Source: a virus
Length of the DNA stretch: 38,819 nucleotides
Virus record (IMG/VR): IMGVR_UViG_3300032053_000204
Span: 1 to 38,819 of that record
Direction: 5' to 3' (one strand)
Shown here: piece by piece, positions 8,846 to 17,335 of the stretch
Position numbering within the stretch: the first letter of the stretch is position 1
Layout: each line of letters starts with the position of its first letter
Notes under the pieces: generated by a model
The model's input: the letters and a program-made list of their open reading frames with translations, nothing else
Database searches by the model: none
Told to the model about the DNA's origin: nothing
Position numbers and translations under genes: made by a program

Positions 8846-9003
8846 CAGTCAGCCTTCTCATGCACAAAATGTTTACACCCAGTACAAAATATCCTATTGT
8901 ACAAACCGTCCTTGCTTACCACCTTACCCATAACCAACCCCTTGGTCTTATTACCACAACAGGAACACGTTATATCAATTGTTTCGTTCACGCTTATCCC
9001 CAT
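8845..9003 (-). CDS. Mini zinc-ribbon protein, 52 aa
   Basis: From the ATG at 9003 the product contains C-S-C-C-G-N-K at the N-terminus and C-x-x-C-K-H-F-V-H near the end, a four-Cys zinc ribbon. GGGAG lies about 13 nt upstream of the start. An upstream GTG (9033) is possible but would lengthen the overlap with the next small gene. The stop overlaps the nucleotidyltransferase start. The function is unknown. Confidence 0.55.
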   Translation of the reverse strand: MGISVNETIDITCSCCGNKTKGLVMGKVVSKDGLYNRIFCTGCKHFVHEKAD

Positions 9004-9124
9004 GGTGCGAAGTAGGCTCCCACGCAAAGCCACATTCCCTACAAAGACAGTGCCCTCCCTTGCCTCCCTGCCACTTCACCTTGTCTGAACGGCACTCTGG
9101 ACAACGCCTTGATTTACTGGTCAT
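8975..9124 (-). CDS. Mini zinc-ribbon protein, 49 aa
   Basis: An ATG at 9124, inside the end of the preceding gene (ATGACCAGTAA), opens a 49-codon frame ending at a TGA at 8975. The product has CPEC near the N-terminus and CLCRECGFAW in the middle, an orthodox paired-Cys ribbon that would be unlikely by chance. It overlaps the next mini zinc-ribbon gene by 29 nt in another frame. The ribosome binding site is weak, so expression may depend on coupling. Confidence 0.55.
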   Translation of the reverse strand: MTSKSRRCPECRSDKVKWQGGKGGHCLCRECGFAWEPTSHHGDKRERNN

Positions 9125-9809
9125 TGGTTTCAGGCATCCCTATAAGATACGAGCGGCCATAGTCCTTATCGTCCTGCTCCCTGGCCACCCGATAAGCCTT
9201 ACGAGCCTCCCTAATAACATTCCCGAGATGCCCTAAGGCCTTAAGCACATCTACATCCTGCTTATCCACAGCGTAAGCTACCGCATGAGGAATGACTTTA
9301 GTGAGGAAATCGGTAACCTCGTTAAGTGCTACCTTAATCTCCTCCTGCTTCTCCGGCTCAGAAGTGTAATTTGGGTTTGGATGGAATACCGCTTCTGGCT
9401 CATCCCTCGGCTTTATAGCGTTGTTATCCACCCAGTCCTCATCTGCCTTCTTGGTTATCTGCTGGTCCTTCTCACTCAAGGCATACATGGGATTATAAAG
9501 CGGCGAACTCTGGCGTTGCTGGAGCCTGTACGTATTGTCCATGACCTTCTTGAATGTGTTATAAGCCACCATCAAATCCCACACCCCTATAGTCGCCACC
9601 GCAGGTCCTAGTTGGTAAAGAGCATCCTTTATTGCGTCCATAGTGCCGGCCTGCTTACTAAAAGTCTCTATGGATAATGCGTCTAGGTGATGAGATAGGT
9701 GATGGCAGCGTGGGCACCGGGTCACCATGATACCGGCGCCCGAGTCGTTAAATACCGTGTCAAAGCCGGTAAGATTCTGCCTACATTGCTTACAAATAGG
9801 GCTGTCCAT
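9114..9809 (-). CDS. Zinc-finger-headed helical protein, 231 aa
   Basis: The ATG at 9809 overlaps the stop of a 45-codon gene as TAATG. The N-terminus has C6-K-Q-C9 and C32-P-R-C35, a zinc ribbon followed by a His-rich loop (HHLSHHLD). The rest is helical with two Lys-x-Ala linkers (KQAG at about 52, KKAD at about 120) and a charged C-terminus. It sits next to the portal gene and shares the linker style of the larger virion proteins. It is likely virion-associated, but the family is not recognised. Confidence 0.6.
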   Translation of the reverse strand: MDSPICKQCRQNLTGFDTVFNDSGAGIMVTRCPRCHHLSHHLDALSIETFSKQAGTMDAIKDALYQLGPAVATIGVWDLMVAYNTFKKVMDNTYRLQQRQSSPLYNPMYALSEKDQQITKKADEDWVDNNAIKPRDEPEAVFHPNPNYTSEPEKQEEIKVALNEVTDFLTKVIPHAVAYAVDKQDVDVLKALGHLGNVIREARKAYRVAREQDDKDYGRSYLIGMPETNDQ

Positions 9810-9946
9810 TAGTCAGTCCCTCCTACCTTTTCGTCCTGAACCTCAACCTTAGGCAGAACAACCTTTAACTCCTGCTTACCACCTTCCTTCTTCAAGACCT
9901 CTACCACCTTTAGAATCTTGTTCGGCGCACCTTGCTTTATAAACAT
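9809..9946 (-). CDS. Small Lys/Val-rich protein, 45 aa
   Basis: The ATG at 9946 is preceded by AGGAG with 6-nt spacing, and the frame ends in a TAA that overlaps the next start. The product (MFIKQGAPNKILKVVEVLKK and on to about residue 45) reads like a short beta-rich or amphipathic protein, with alternating Val/Lys. It follows the portal gene directly. The strong ribosome binding site and the exact fit into the gap support it as real. The function is unknown. Confidence 0.6.
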   Translation of the reverse strand: MFIKQGAPNKILKVVEVLKKEGGKQELKVVLPKVEVQDEKVGGTD

Positions 9947-9958
9947 GCTTTTCTCCTA

Positions 9959-11716
9959 TCAACCGGGAGTTACTGGTGAGGCTCCTTCTTCTGGAGCTGC
10001 TTCCTCTGCCCCCATACCGCCTTCCGGCCCTTCAACCACTTCCACTTCACCACCACCACCAGGACCACCACCAGCGCTAGGTCCACCCATGTCAACCGGC
10101 TCAGGGGCACCAGGCATCTCACCCGGCCCTCCCTTTTCAGGCTTTCCAGCAGCCCCACCGCCTAGTCTCTTGGCTATCTGCATCTGAACATACTTAGCCC
10201 TATAGTCCTGATACATAGGGTCAAACACAGTACCCTCTTGAGCCTGAAGCGCCTTGGCCTCCTTCTGTGGGTCCAGTCCAAGCACCCGAAGTAATGTAGG
10301 CACGGCAACCTTGGGAGTCTTATCCGTAGCCAGCCTCAGTATTGCCGACCTAAACGACTCCACATCCGACATATCAAGAGGATTTTCCCACTCAATCTCA
10401 GGAATAAGCAAGTCCTCATCTGTCTTACCCGACTTAGAAAGTGAGTCTGGCGTACCTTTATTCCTACGAGACACCATGCTCTTATACGCCTCACCTTCGG
10501 AAACCTTATAAAAACCGTGCGCTCTGGCTATAGGCTTAAGTATCTTTTCAGTAATCCAGGTCTCAATCATGGACCTGTACGCCTCATACCTCTGATTCTT
10601 AATAAGTCTGGCTATGGATGAGTTCTGATATGTCGGCCCCGTTCCGCTTATTTCGGCCATGTTAGAGAATAGTCCCAACAACACTCTCTCGTGTACAAAC
10701 TCAAACTCAGGAGCTAGCGGCAAAAGTTTACCTTGGCTACCAATATTCTCCACCTGAAAGGCATAAGAGGTAATAATGGCAAAGTTAGGGTCAAATGTGC
10801 CGCGTAGCAACACTTCTCTGAAAGCCTTTAAGTCCTCAAGCGTAGGTAGAATCTGGTTGGCCGAGTCTCCCAGCTTGTATATCCAGATGGGCCTTACATG
10901 AGCCGAAGCTATTTGCCACTGGGCCTCACGCAAAATATCCTCGTATAATAGTTCCTTAAGGCAACGAAGCGTAATCGAAGTCCCTCTAACGTCGTAAGGT
11001 GACGCTCTCCTCAACAGCATGCTTGCATTAAAAGGATGGCACTTTATAAAGGAGTTAGCAGCCACGGCATTTATAATATGCGGGTCTACATGCCTACGAA
11101 GCTCCTGGTCTATCGGGTCTCTCGAATTTACAAAGTCCTTTAGCGCCTGACTTGGCTCAATCTCAATGGTCGTAGCAGCAGCCCTGTGGACGAATGGGTG
11201 TGCCCTCAGGTGAACGTAATCAGGGTTTATACAAATCAACTGGTCAAAGATACCCTCGGTCTCATCCCACTGTAAATACGGAGCTGCTTCCCCCAGGTTG
11301 AAAAACTCCTTAATCATCTCCACGCCACGATTATAGACATCGCACTTATTTATGGCAGCATCATAGACCTTCATTATGTTAGGTTCCTTGATGCCTGACA
11401 AATGGAACTTGGACACAATCATTTCCCCGTGCATATCCAGAACTGCGCCTACGAGTGGGTGGAACCTTTGGTAATACCTTAGCCACTGATTAAGAACTTT
11501 ACGGTCTTGAGGGAAGTAAAAATTGACTACGTTTAAAAGCGGGTTACGAATCTGTGGAGCCAGCTGTTTAAAATCGGCTCCTTGTCCTCCCCCCGTGTTC
11601 TGCATACCAAAGCTGCCAAAGCCTTGCCCTAACTTGGACATCCCTCCACCCTTTGAAAGCCCTGGAAGATTAGGAACGAACTCTGCAAAAAACCTGCGGC
11701 CTGTATCTTCAGCCAT
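9959..11716 (-). CDS. Portal protein, 585 aa
   Basis: The ATG at 11716 has an AAGGGG ribosome binding site. Features fit a phage portal. There is an N-terminal Gly-rich segment, then a wing/clip region with QWLRYYQRFHPLVGAVLDMH near residue 80. A long mixed domain contains a helix-rich stem (NSSIARLIKNQRYEAYRSMI) around residues 360 to 385, followed by a C-terminal crown region. The last ~70 residues are Gly/Pro/Glu-rich and probably disordered. The portal ring sits at one capsid vertex, is the DNA channel and docks the terminase. It lies downstream of the terminase genes, as usual. The call rests on overall pattern and context, since no short diagnostic motif exists. Confidence 0.75.
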   Translation of the reverse strand: MAEDTGRRFFAEFVPNLPGLSKGGGMSKLGQGFGSFGMQNTGGGQGADFKQLAPQIRNPLLNVVNFYFPQDRKVLNQWLRYYQRFHPLVGAVLDMHGEMIVSKFHLSGIKEPNIMKVYDAAINKCDVYNRGVEMIKEFFNLGEAAPYLQWDETEGIFDQLICINPDYVHLRAHPFVHRAAATTIEIEPSQALKDFVNSRDPIDQELRRHVDPHIINAVAANSFIKCHPFNASMLLRRASPYDVRGTSITLRCLKELLYEDILREAQWQIASAHVRPIWIYKLGDSANQILPTLEDLKAFREVLLRGTFDPNFAIITSYAFQVENIGSQGKLLPLAPEFEFVHERVLLGLFSNMAEISGTGPTYQNSSIARLIKNQRYEAYRSMIETWITEKILKPIARAHGFYKVSEGEAYKSMVSRRNKGTPDSLSKSGKTDEDLLIPEIEWENPLDMSDVESFRSAILRLATDKTPKVAVPTLLRVLGLDPQKEAKALQAQEGTVFDPMYQDYRAKYVQMQIAKRLGGGAAGKPEKGGPGEMPGAPEPVDMGGPSAGGGPGGGGEVEVVEGPEGGMGAEEAAPEEGASPVTPG

Positions 11717-11725
11717 ATATCCCCT

Positions 11726-12097
11726 TTACCTAATACCTAAGCGGCACCAATTACTAAACCTGACTGGATTTAAACTTATCTCCTCTCCCTGGGGTGTTGT
11801 AGCCATTGCAGGCTCAATCAAATGTCCACCCCTAATTGGAAAGATTATCTCCACCTGCTTTGCTATACCCATTAGACAGGAGCCTACACACAGATGCCAA
11901 CCTACACTCCCCTCATGCACCTTACCGCCTTTATACTCCGTAGCTCTCATAGAGGTCTGGCAAATATCATCCACCACCAGGTCAGGCCAGCTGTTAATCA
12001 TGTTCTGCATCATAAAGGATGCCTGGGATAGAAGCAGCTCTTTCGAGAACTCTTCCTCCATAGTGACCGGGTTAATGGATGCCCTCTTTTCTTCCAT
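11726..12097 (-). CDS. Hypothetical head-cluster protein, 123 aa
   Basis: I chose the ATG at 12097, just after the upstream TAG, with GGTGGGATTAGGT providing the ribosome binding site. A TTG at 12112 would overlap that gene. The product is mixed alpha/beta with several Cys (WHLCVGSC) and a hydrophobic centre, but no clear membrane helix. It sits directly upstream of the portal gene, so a role as a head-tail or portal-associated protein is possible. The family is not recognised. Confidence 0.6.
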   Translation of the reverse strand: MEEKRASINPVTMEEEFSKELLLSQASFMMQNMINSWPDLVVDDICQTSMRATEYKGGKVHEGSVGWHLCVGSCLMGIAKQVEIIFPIRGGHLIEPAMATTPQGEEISLNPVRFSNWCRLGIR

Positions 12098-12099
12098 AC

Positions 12100-12579
12100 C
12101 TAATCCCACCAAAGCCTTAGCACACTACCGTTCTGGGATACTTCGTCTGCCTTGGTTGCCTGCGCGATACGATTCTCTTCTACCGAGTCCAACATACCAG
12201 GCTTCATCTTAGACATGGCCAAAGGAGCGGGAAGAACTATATAAACGCAGACCGAGCCTTCCCTAGCCGGTATTACTCTCAGTGCGTCTGCAAAAAGCTT
12301 ACCCACAGCCTCAGCACACTCAGCATCAAACGCATTATAACCAGGCACGATAAGAGGGAAATATGCAACCCACTCCATCAAGGTAGTATGTTCTGTAGCC
12401 TTGAAGTCCAGGTTCCTATCCACTGTACTATGGGTTTCCTGCCCACGTGCCACTTCCCACCGATTTACACCCTGCTCATCGGTAAGTCCCTCAGCCTCAT
12501 CACCATACGCAACCATTGTAGAAATCCAGGGCTCCTTGTACGGAACACCCCTACTCTTAAGCTCCTGTTCTATAGTCAT
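12100..12579 (-). CDS. Hypothetical head-cluster protein, 159 aa
   Basis: The ATG at 12579 follows GGAGG and AAGG boxes. The product starts with a short helix, then a mixed alpha/beta body with a conserved-looking strand (SVCVYIVLPAPLAMSKM) at about residues 108 to 124. It has no membrane segment, zinc site or known catalytic motif. Spacing to both neighbours is a few nt, consistent with one operon leading to the portal gene. Confidence 0.6.
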   Translation of the reverse strand: MTIEQELKSRGVPYKEPWISTMVAYGDEAEGLTDEQGVNRWEVARGQETHSTVDRNLDFKATEHTTLMEWVAYFPLIVPGYNAFDAECAEAVGKLFADALRVIPAREGSVCVYIVLPAPLAMSKMKPGMLDSVEENRIAQATKADEVSQNGSVLRLWWD

Positions 12580-12580
12580 G

Positions 12581-12631
12581 CTACCTTGACCTCCGTGCCC
12601 GAGTGATGTGCGCGACCAGGGACCTGCTCAT
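12581..12631 (-). CDS. Possible 16-aa Arg-rich peptide
   Basis: An ATG at 12631 preceded by GAGGGG with 6-nt spacing opens a 16-codon frame (MSRSLVAHITRARRSR) ending in TAG two bases before the next ATG. The ribosome binding site is good, but the length gives no statistical support. It may simply be a leader that helps initiate the next gene. Confidence 0.2.
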   Translation of the reverse strand: MSRSLVAHITRARRSR

Positions 12632-12647
12632 AAAAAACCCCTCGTAC

Positions 12648-15200
12648 TTAAAAACGGAACGGCGCCGACGGGGCGGTATCTGGCTTGTTTATCTTTTCGC
12701 ATCCCCAAAATCTCAAAATCTTGTCTTCTGACCCTCCTAGACTTGGGTAAACCTCAAAAATGGCTGCGTCCATGCTAGCGGTGTCCGATGCTCCAAATCC
12801 CACTGAGTCTATAACAGACTTAACATTCTTTAGCAGCTCAGGAGTCTCCCCGCCCTCTATAGCTGCCAGCATCGCGTCTGCTATCTGTTGAGCTGCAGCA
12901 TCCCGGCCCTTATGCTCAGGACCAGAGTACAACTGCAAAGCGTCAGCCAAGCTCGAAGATGCCTTCTTCACCTCAGGGACCTTTTCCTTCTTATGCGGCT
13001 GCTCAACCGGCTCCATCTCTTGCACCACGGTCTCCAACCCAGGCGTCCTAAATTGCGGTCTGGTGGCCTGTTGCTCCAGCTCATTTATCTTAATCTGCAC
13101 ATCGGTCTGACCTGCAAACTGCGTCCTTAACAGCTCTAGGAACATCTTAGGCTGAAACTGCTTACGATGGAGCACTTCCTTTAAACGAAACAGTACCCCA
13201 GCATACTTCCTCTGGGCCGTCTTGAGCTGGTCCAGGCCCTCCATAACCCTCTTCTCGGCCTCTGGAGCCTTGGCCCGGAGTTCGGTAGTCCTATACTTTG
13301 ACTCTATCTCGGTCTCTAACTTAGCTATCTGGGCACTCTTATATGCCTCTGCCTTGGCTAGTTGAGCAAGTACAGCTTCAGCATCCTCAAGAGACATGCC
13401 TCCTTCTGCATCGGCTTCCTTGGCGAACTCGGCGGCGTTTTCAATTTTGTTACCTGCTCGCTTCCCTTTCTTCTTAACGAATCTTTGGCAAGAATCACAC
13501 ATCCTACAAATGCCAAGGCCGGGGTGATTAAAAGCGAAATGCCCACACTCGCAAGTGTCGTCCCCGAAGGCCCCTGCGTTCTTCTCATACCGAAGCGGAC
13601 TGTCAACCTGAAGGTGCAGCCTCTTCATATGCTCGTCCAACGCAGCCTGGTCCTCCGTAGGCTCACCACAAACCTTACATATAAGATGGTCCCCTACCTT
13701 TGAAGCCTCCTTTGTCTTAGACCCCAACGGTATCTCCCTAGCATCACCGGTAATATCAGCCCCTTCCCAGACCCTACCGTTGTATGATACCCTAGCTACA
13801 ACTTTACCATCCTGATAGACTTTCCCTCCAGTCCAGTTACCACCACCCAATCCATTTTCATCAATAAATTTACTGCAGGCTTCGGAAGCTTCATCAAATG
13901 ATTTAACAGGCACCATCTGGGACGCTCCTGTTTCTGGGTTTCCTTCCTGCCAGTAGCCCGTGTAAGGTTCCAAGCCAGACCCCCCCCGTTCTTCTAAGTC
14001 AATGTTGGGTGCATGGCTCAGCTCAACAAACATTCCCTTACCAGGGGGGACAAAATAGCGGCGCAGTGCCTTTTTAGATACTGCGGCTACAGCACCCACG
14101 GGCTCCTCATCTCCACCCATCTGAGCCAAAAAATCCTCCGCCGAACTCAACAGGACCTCATACTCCTTGTTTATTGCATCTATGGCCGAGGAGAACATAC
14201 CCACATCACCACCATCGTCCGCATCCCCACAGACCATCCATGCCAAAACCTGCTTACCAACCTCCATCCACGCCTCGTTCTTTGGGTCTGCCGCAACCTT
14301 TTCCAAGAACGCTACTAATACCTTCTTCTGCTCCATCCCACCCTTATCGGCAAGACCGTCCAGCTGCTTGCACAGGTTGACCAGCTCGCTATTACCCTTC
14401 TTGTCCTTAAGGCTGGAAAGAACATGGATAGACTCAACATTCCTGCTCACATTAGCCAAGAACCGGTCAATCTCCTTCTGGTACTTAGGGAAACGAATAT
14501 GCAGCATCTTACGAATCAGGTTCCAATCCCCACCGTATGCAGCGTGGAGGTCAACCAGAGCCCACACCAACCTAGACTTGAACAACGGCTCTTTGGCTTG
14601 GGCGAGCTTAAGGGAGGCCGTCTTCTCCGCCCCCGCGTTCTCCTTCTTGTCGGGCGTCGAGAAGAGCTCGCAGTTCTCGGCCGCCTCGGCATGCTTGTCG
14701 CACACCGGCTTCCCGTCCACGCTCCCGTGCGCCTGCTCCGAGCAGCCCGGCCGCGAGCACTTGACCGCTCCTCCCTCCCACTCCTTCTCTGTGGGCGCGT
14801 TGTTCGGCGGCATGCTGGGAACTTCAGGCTGAGCGGGAACTTCAGGCTGTGCAGGCTGTTCACTAAAGCTATGCATCCAAGCCGAAAGAACCTCATTGGC
14901 CAACCTCTTATCCATGTCGAAGGCCTGCATCAAATAAGGGCGAGCACCATACATATTAGTTTCACCTGAATCCCTTAGGTCAATCAGGTAGTCAAAATAT
15001 TCCTGCCACTCGGGATGCTCTGCAGGAGCCTTTGTAGGCTCTCTCCCAGCACCCTTAAAAACAGGCTTTGGTCCCCCAGCGGCTGCACGAAGCTCTGCCT
15101 CTGTAGCACCGGCCAGCTTCTCCTTCATAAACTTTACAGGGTCGTGTACCTCCGAATTGAACACTAACCCGTTTTGGTACCCCTCAATCTTATCTTCCAT
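12648..15200 (-). CDS. Mosaic zinc-finger/coiled-coil virion protein, 850 aa
   Basis: The ATG at 15200 has a TGGAGG ribosome binding site. Visible modules: a helical N-terminus; a Pro-rich linker with a PAQPEV repeat near 116 to 127; a zinc finger C148/C153/C167/H170; a helical block at 200 to 300; a C2H2-type finger C508/C511/H524/H529; a CxCGH...CRxC ribbon at 550 to 574; a coiled coil at about 600 to 720; and a helical C-terminus. Modules are joined by KTAS, KKAL, KEAS, KNAG, KRAG, KEAD and KKAS linkers. The CxCGH ribbon recurs in two other proteins here. It is likely a virion or injected protein; no catalytic motif is seen. Residues 131 to 196 are encoded by a GC-rich insert. Confidence 0.75.
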   Translation of the reverse strand: MEDKIEGYQNGLVFNSEVHDPVKFMKEKLAGATEAELRAAAGGPKPVFKGAGREPTKAPAEHPEWQEYFDYLIDLRDSGETNMYGARPYLMQAFDMDKRLANEVLSAWMHSFSEQPAQPEVPAQPEVPSMPPNNAPTEKEWEGGAVKCSRPGCSEQAHGSVDGKPVCDKHAEAAENCELFSTPDKKENAGAEKTASLKLAQAKEPLFKSRLVWALVDLHAAYGGDWNLIRKMLHIRFPKYQKEIDRFLANVSRNVESIHVLSSLKDKKGNSELVNLCKQLDGLADKGGMEQKKVLVAFLEKVAADPKNEAWMEVGKQVLAWMVCGDADDGGDVGMFSSAIDAINKEYEVLLSSAEDFLAQMGGDEEPVGAVAAVSKKALRRYFVPPGKGMFVELSHAPNIDLEERGGSGLEPYTGYWQEGNPETGASQMVPVKSFDEASEACSKFIDENGLGGGNWTGGKVYQDGKVVARVSYNGRVWEGADITGDAREIPLGSKTKEASKVGDHLICKVCGEPTEDQAALDEHMKRLHLQVDSPLRYEKNAGAFGDDTCECGHFAFNHPGLGICRMCDSCQRFVKKKGKRAGNKIENAAEFAKEADAEGGMSLEDAEAVLAQLAKAEAYKSAQIAKLETEIESKYRTTELRAKAPEAEKRVMEGLDQLKTAQRKYAGVLFRLKEVLHRKQFQPKMFLELLRTQFAGQTDVQIKINELEQQATRPQFRTPGLETVVQEMEPVEQPHKKEKVPEVKKASSSLADALQLYSGPEHKGRDAAAQQIADAMLAAIEGGETPELLKNVKSVIDSVGFGASDTASMDAAIFEVYPSLGGSEDKILRFWGCEKINKPDTAPSAPFRF
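14613..14810 (-). other. GC-rich coding insert with foreign codon use
   Basis: Within the 850-residue gene this ~200-nt stretch switches to almost exclusive G/C third positions. The surrounding sequence mixes all third bases. It encodes a CX4C...CX2H zinc finger flanked by linkers and ends exactly at a KTAS linker. This looks like a recent in-frame acquisition from a high-GC source. Confidence 0.6.
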
Positions 15201-15214
15201 TGCAGCCTCCAGTT

Positions 15215-17335
15215 TTATAAGTCCAACAACAAATCGTCGCCGTTAATAGGGTTGAACAGCTCTTTCGCGGCGAATTGGTATGGTCCTACCTGCCTAGTCC
15301 CTTGTCCCCGTTGTACATTAGGATATACGAACTCATCTACAACGGTATTCGAGGCAGGCTGACCACTCTTGAATACATCTGCCGGCTTCTCTTCCTCTGC
15401 ATCCGTAACTACATGAGTCGAACTACCATCCACTCCCGGTATCCCTATTACCCCACCCTCACCAGTCGGCACACTCTTTCTCAAAGGGTGCTCATCGGAA
15501 CCAGGAAACCGAACCTTCTCAAACAGTAAAGGCTCCACCTTCTTTGCCTCTTCTGCAGCCTTCTTAAAGAGCGCTGCTGTTACAGGGTCGCTAATCTGTG
15601 GGTCCTCAGGTGCCGTTGTAATTTGCATCCTGTGGTGGGAAGGCCCTGCAGGATACCGGGTCTTCTGGAACCACTCGTCGCTGTCCGAACCCCTCTGGTC
15701 CGTTACCACAGGGTCTATAGCCGTAGGGTCCTCTTTCATCCTAGACACCCCTTGGTTTTGCTCCTTGGCGTCCCCAGGCCACAATGGCTCTAACTCAGGC
15801 CTCTTATGTTGAACGGATATATCATTTGGGTCCATTTCCCTAGAGCCTATACCACCATCATCTATAGCCGAGGTGGTCTGCATCCTATCCATAGTCTTCT
15901 TCATCTCTCTCCCAAAACACGTATGGCACATCCCGTGGGTATCAGGAAATCGAGGGTCCGACATCATCTCTTCCCCCATCCGCTTACCGCACCAAGCACA
16001 AATCTTAGCGTCGGCCTGTTTATCATACTCCGGCATTTTCGGCTGCCACGTACCCGAAGGGGCTATACTCTCAATGTTCTTTCTAGCGTTTAAAATACAG
16101 CCGTCCCCTAAATTAATGTAAGTAGTGTCCACAAAGTCAAACCCAAGCCTTACTAAATTATCAAACCATGCCTTATGTTGAGGATTGTTATTGGGGTCAA
16201 AATCTCTCTCTTCTACGTACTCCTTCTTAAATTCCTGTGACAACTTATCATTAGGCAAAGATTCTACACTCTCCTTGTCCAAAATATTTTTTGGATTGAA
16301 CTCTATCTTATAAATCTGTCCAAATATTTTACCCTCAGCCGTATAGACCTCGCCATCCTCATCTAAGGTATACCCTTCTACCTGACCCTCATTACAATTA
16401 ACAAATACATAATCATCAATAGAGCTTATATCCAATCCCTTCCTACGGTCTCCATGATACGTACTCTCATCGGCCTTCTTGCTAATGCGGCTCTTAATGG
16501 AAGCGGTCGTCTCTCCATTTTTCATCCACTGGAGAACCTGGTCCAACACAGCCTTCATAATAGGAGTCTCGTAGACTGTCTTCACGTCACCGGTCCCGTA
16601 GGCACGGGCCACAGCTTCTGCGGCCTTGCTCTCATCCCAGAGAGCACGGTTCCACTCCTGCAGCTTAATCATAGCCTGCAACGCCATTCCCTCCACAGTG
16701 TCGTTCCACAAACGCTTATTGTTTTCCCAAATCTTTTCGAGAACTTCTGGGGAGAAGTAGTCCTCTGCTTGAAAAACTGGCATCTCCTTAGCTGCTACTG
16801 CTTGACCCACATAAGGGCTGTGAGGGTCCCCTTCCCACTTATCAAGCATCTTTTTAATCGCGTCAGAAGGCACAGAATGAATATTCCTAACTGATTGCTG
16901 CTGTGGCAGCAACGCCGATGGCGTCGCATCCCCTACAGCATCTACATCCACTGAATATCCGTATCTCTCTGCCATTTCTTTATACGGTTCGTACTGACCC
17001 TCCTGAATGTTTGTATTATCTACAACCACTAAAGGGTCCCCTCTTTTCAACGCCTCCTCAAACTGCTGCCTGCACTTTGCGTGAGCCTGCGGCAGCTTTA
17101 CCGGGTCGAATACATACTCCCCGTCCTGCATAAAGTAATCGTCGGCCGATACAATAGTACCACCATACGCTCTAGACTTAGTGGATTTACCTGAACCTGG
17201 CAGACCTCTCATAATAACTACTCTCTTTTCTGCGCCGCCAAGGTCTAGGTCACCAGCGACATTAGCCCCAGGAGCCATGAAACTACCTGGCCCCTCAGAC
17301 ATGTCCTTCTGGCTCTTATTAACCCTATCTTCCAT
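15215..17335 (-). CDS. P-loop kinase-like protein with C-terminal zinc ribbon, 706 aa
   Basis: The ATG at 17335 immediately follows the upstream TAA. Residues 38 to 130 form an AAA_33/polynucleotide-kinase-like domain: Walker A GLPGSGKST (44 to 52), then IVSADDYF, a conserved FD, AH and C pattern, and VVVDNTN (103 to 109), as in N4BP2-type kinases. Residues about 300 to 425 (IYKIEFNPKNILD, later LGFDFVDTTYINLGDG) distantly recall ART-like domains of polyvalent phage proteins; this is an inference. A zinc ribbon C446-A-W-C449...C470-x-x-C473 matches one in the giant zinc-ribbon protein. KKAD, KQAD and KKAA linkers join modules. It is probably carried in or on the virion. The kinase substrate (nucleic-acid end or small molecule) is unknown. 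Confidence 0.7.
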   Translation of the reverse strand: MEDRVNKSQKDMSEGPGSFMAPGANVAGDLDLGGAEKRVVIMRGLPGSGKSTKSRAYGGTIVSADDYFMQDGEYVFDPVKLPQAHAKCRQQFEEALKRGDPLVVVDNTNIQEGQYEPYKEMAERYGYSVDVDAVGDATPSALLPQQQSVRNIHSVPSDAIKKMLDKWEGDPHSPYVGQAVAAKEMPVFQAEDYFSPEVLEKIWENNKRLWNDTVEGMALQAMIKLQEWNRALWDESKAAEAVARAYGTGDVKTVYETPIMKAVLDQVLQWMKNGETTASIKSRISKKADESTYHGDRRKGLDISSIDDYVFVNCNEGQVEGYTLDEDGEVYTAEGKIFGQIYKIEFNPKNILDKESVESLPNDKLSQEFKKEYVEERDFDPNNNPQHKAWFDNLVRLGFDFVDTTYINLGDGCILNARKNIESIAPSGTWQPKMPEYDKQADAKICAWCGKRMGEEMMSDPRFPDTHGMCHTCFGREMKKTMDRMQTTSAIDDGGIGSREMDPNDISVQHKRPELEPLWPGDAKEQNQGVSRMKEDPTAIDPVVTDQRGSDSDEWFQKTRYPAGPSHHRMQITTAPEDPQISDPVTAALFKKAAEEAKKVEPLLFEKVRFPGSDEHPLRKSVPTGEGGVIGIPGVDGSSTHVVTDAEEEKPADVFKSGQPASNTVVDEFVYPNVQRGQGTRQVGPYQFAAKELFNPINGDDLLLDL

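Noticed and set aside
14167-14969. Plus-strand and alternative minus-strand frames over the GC-rich insert
   Set aside because: High GC removes stop codons in all frames. The Arg-rich products are shadows of the 850-residue gene, which has the zinc-finger pattern.
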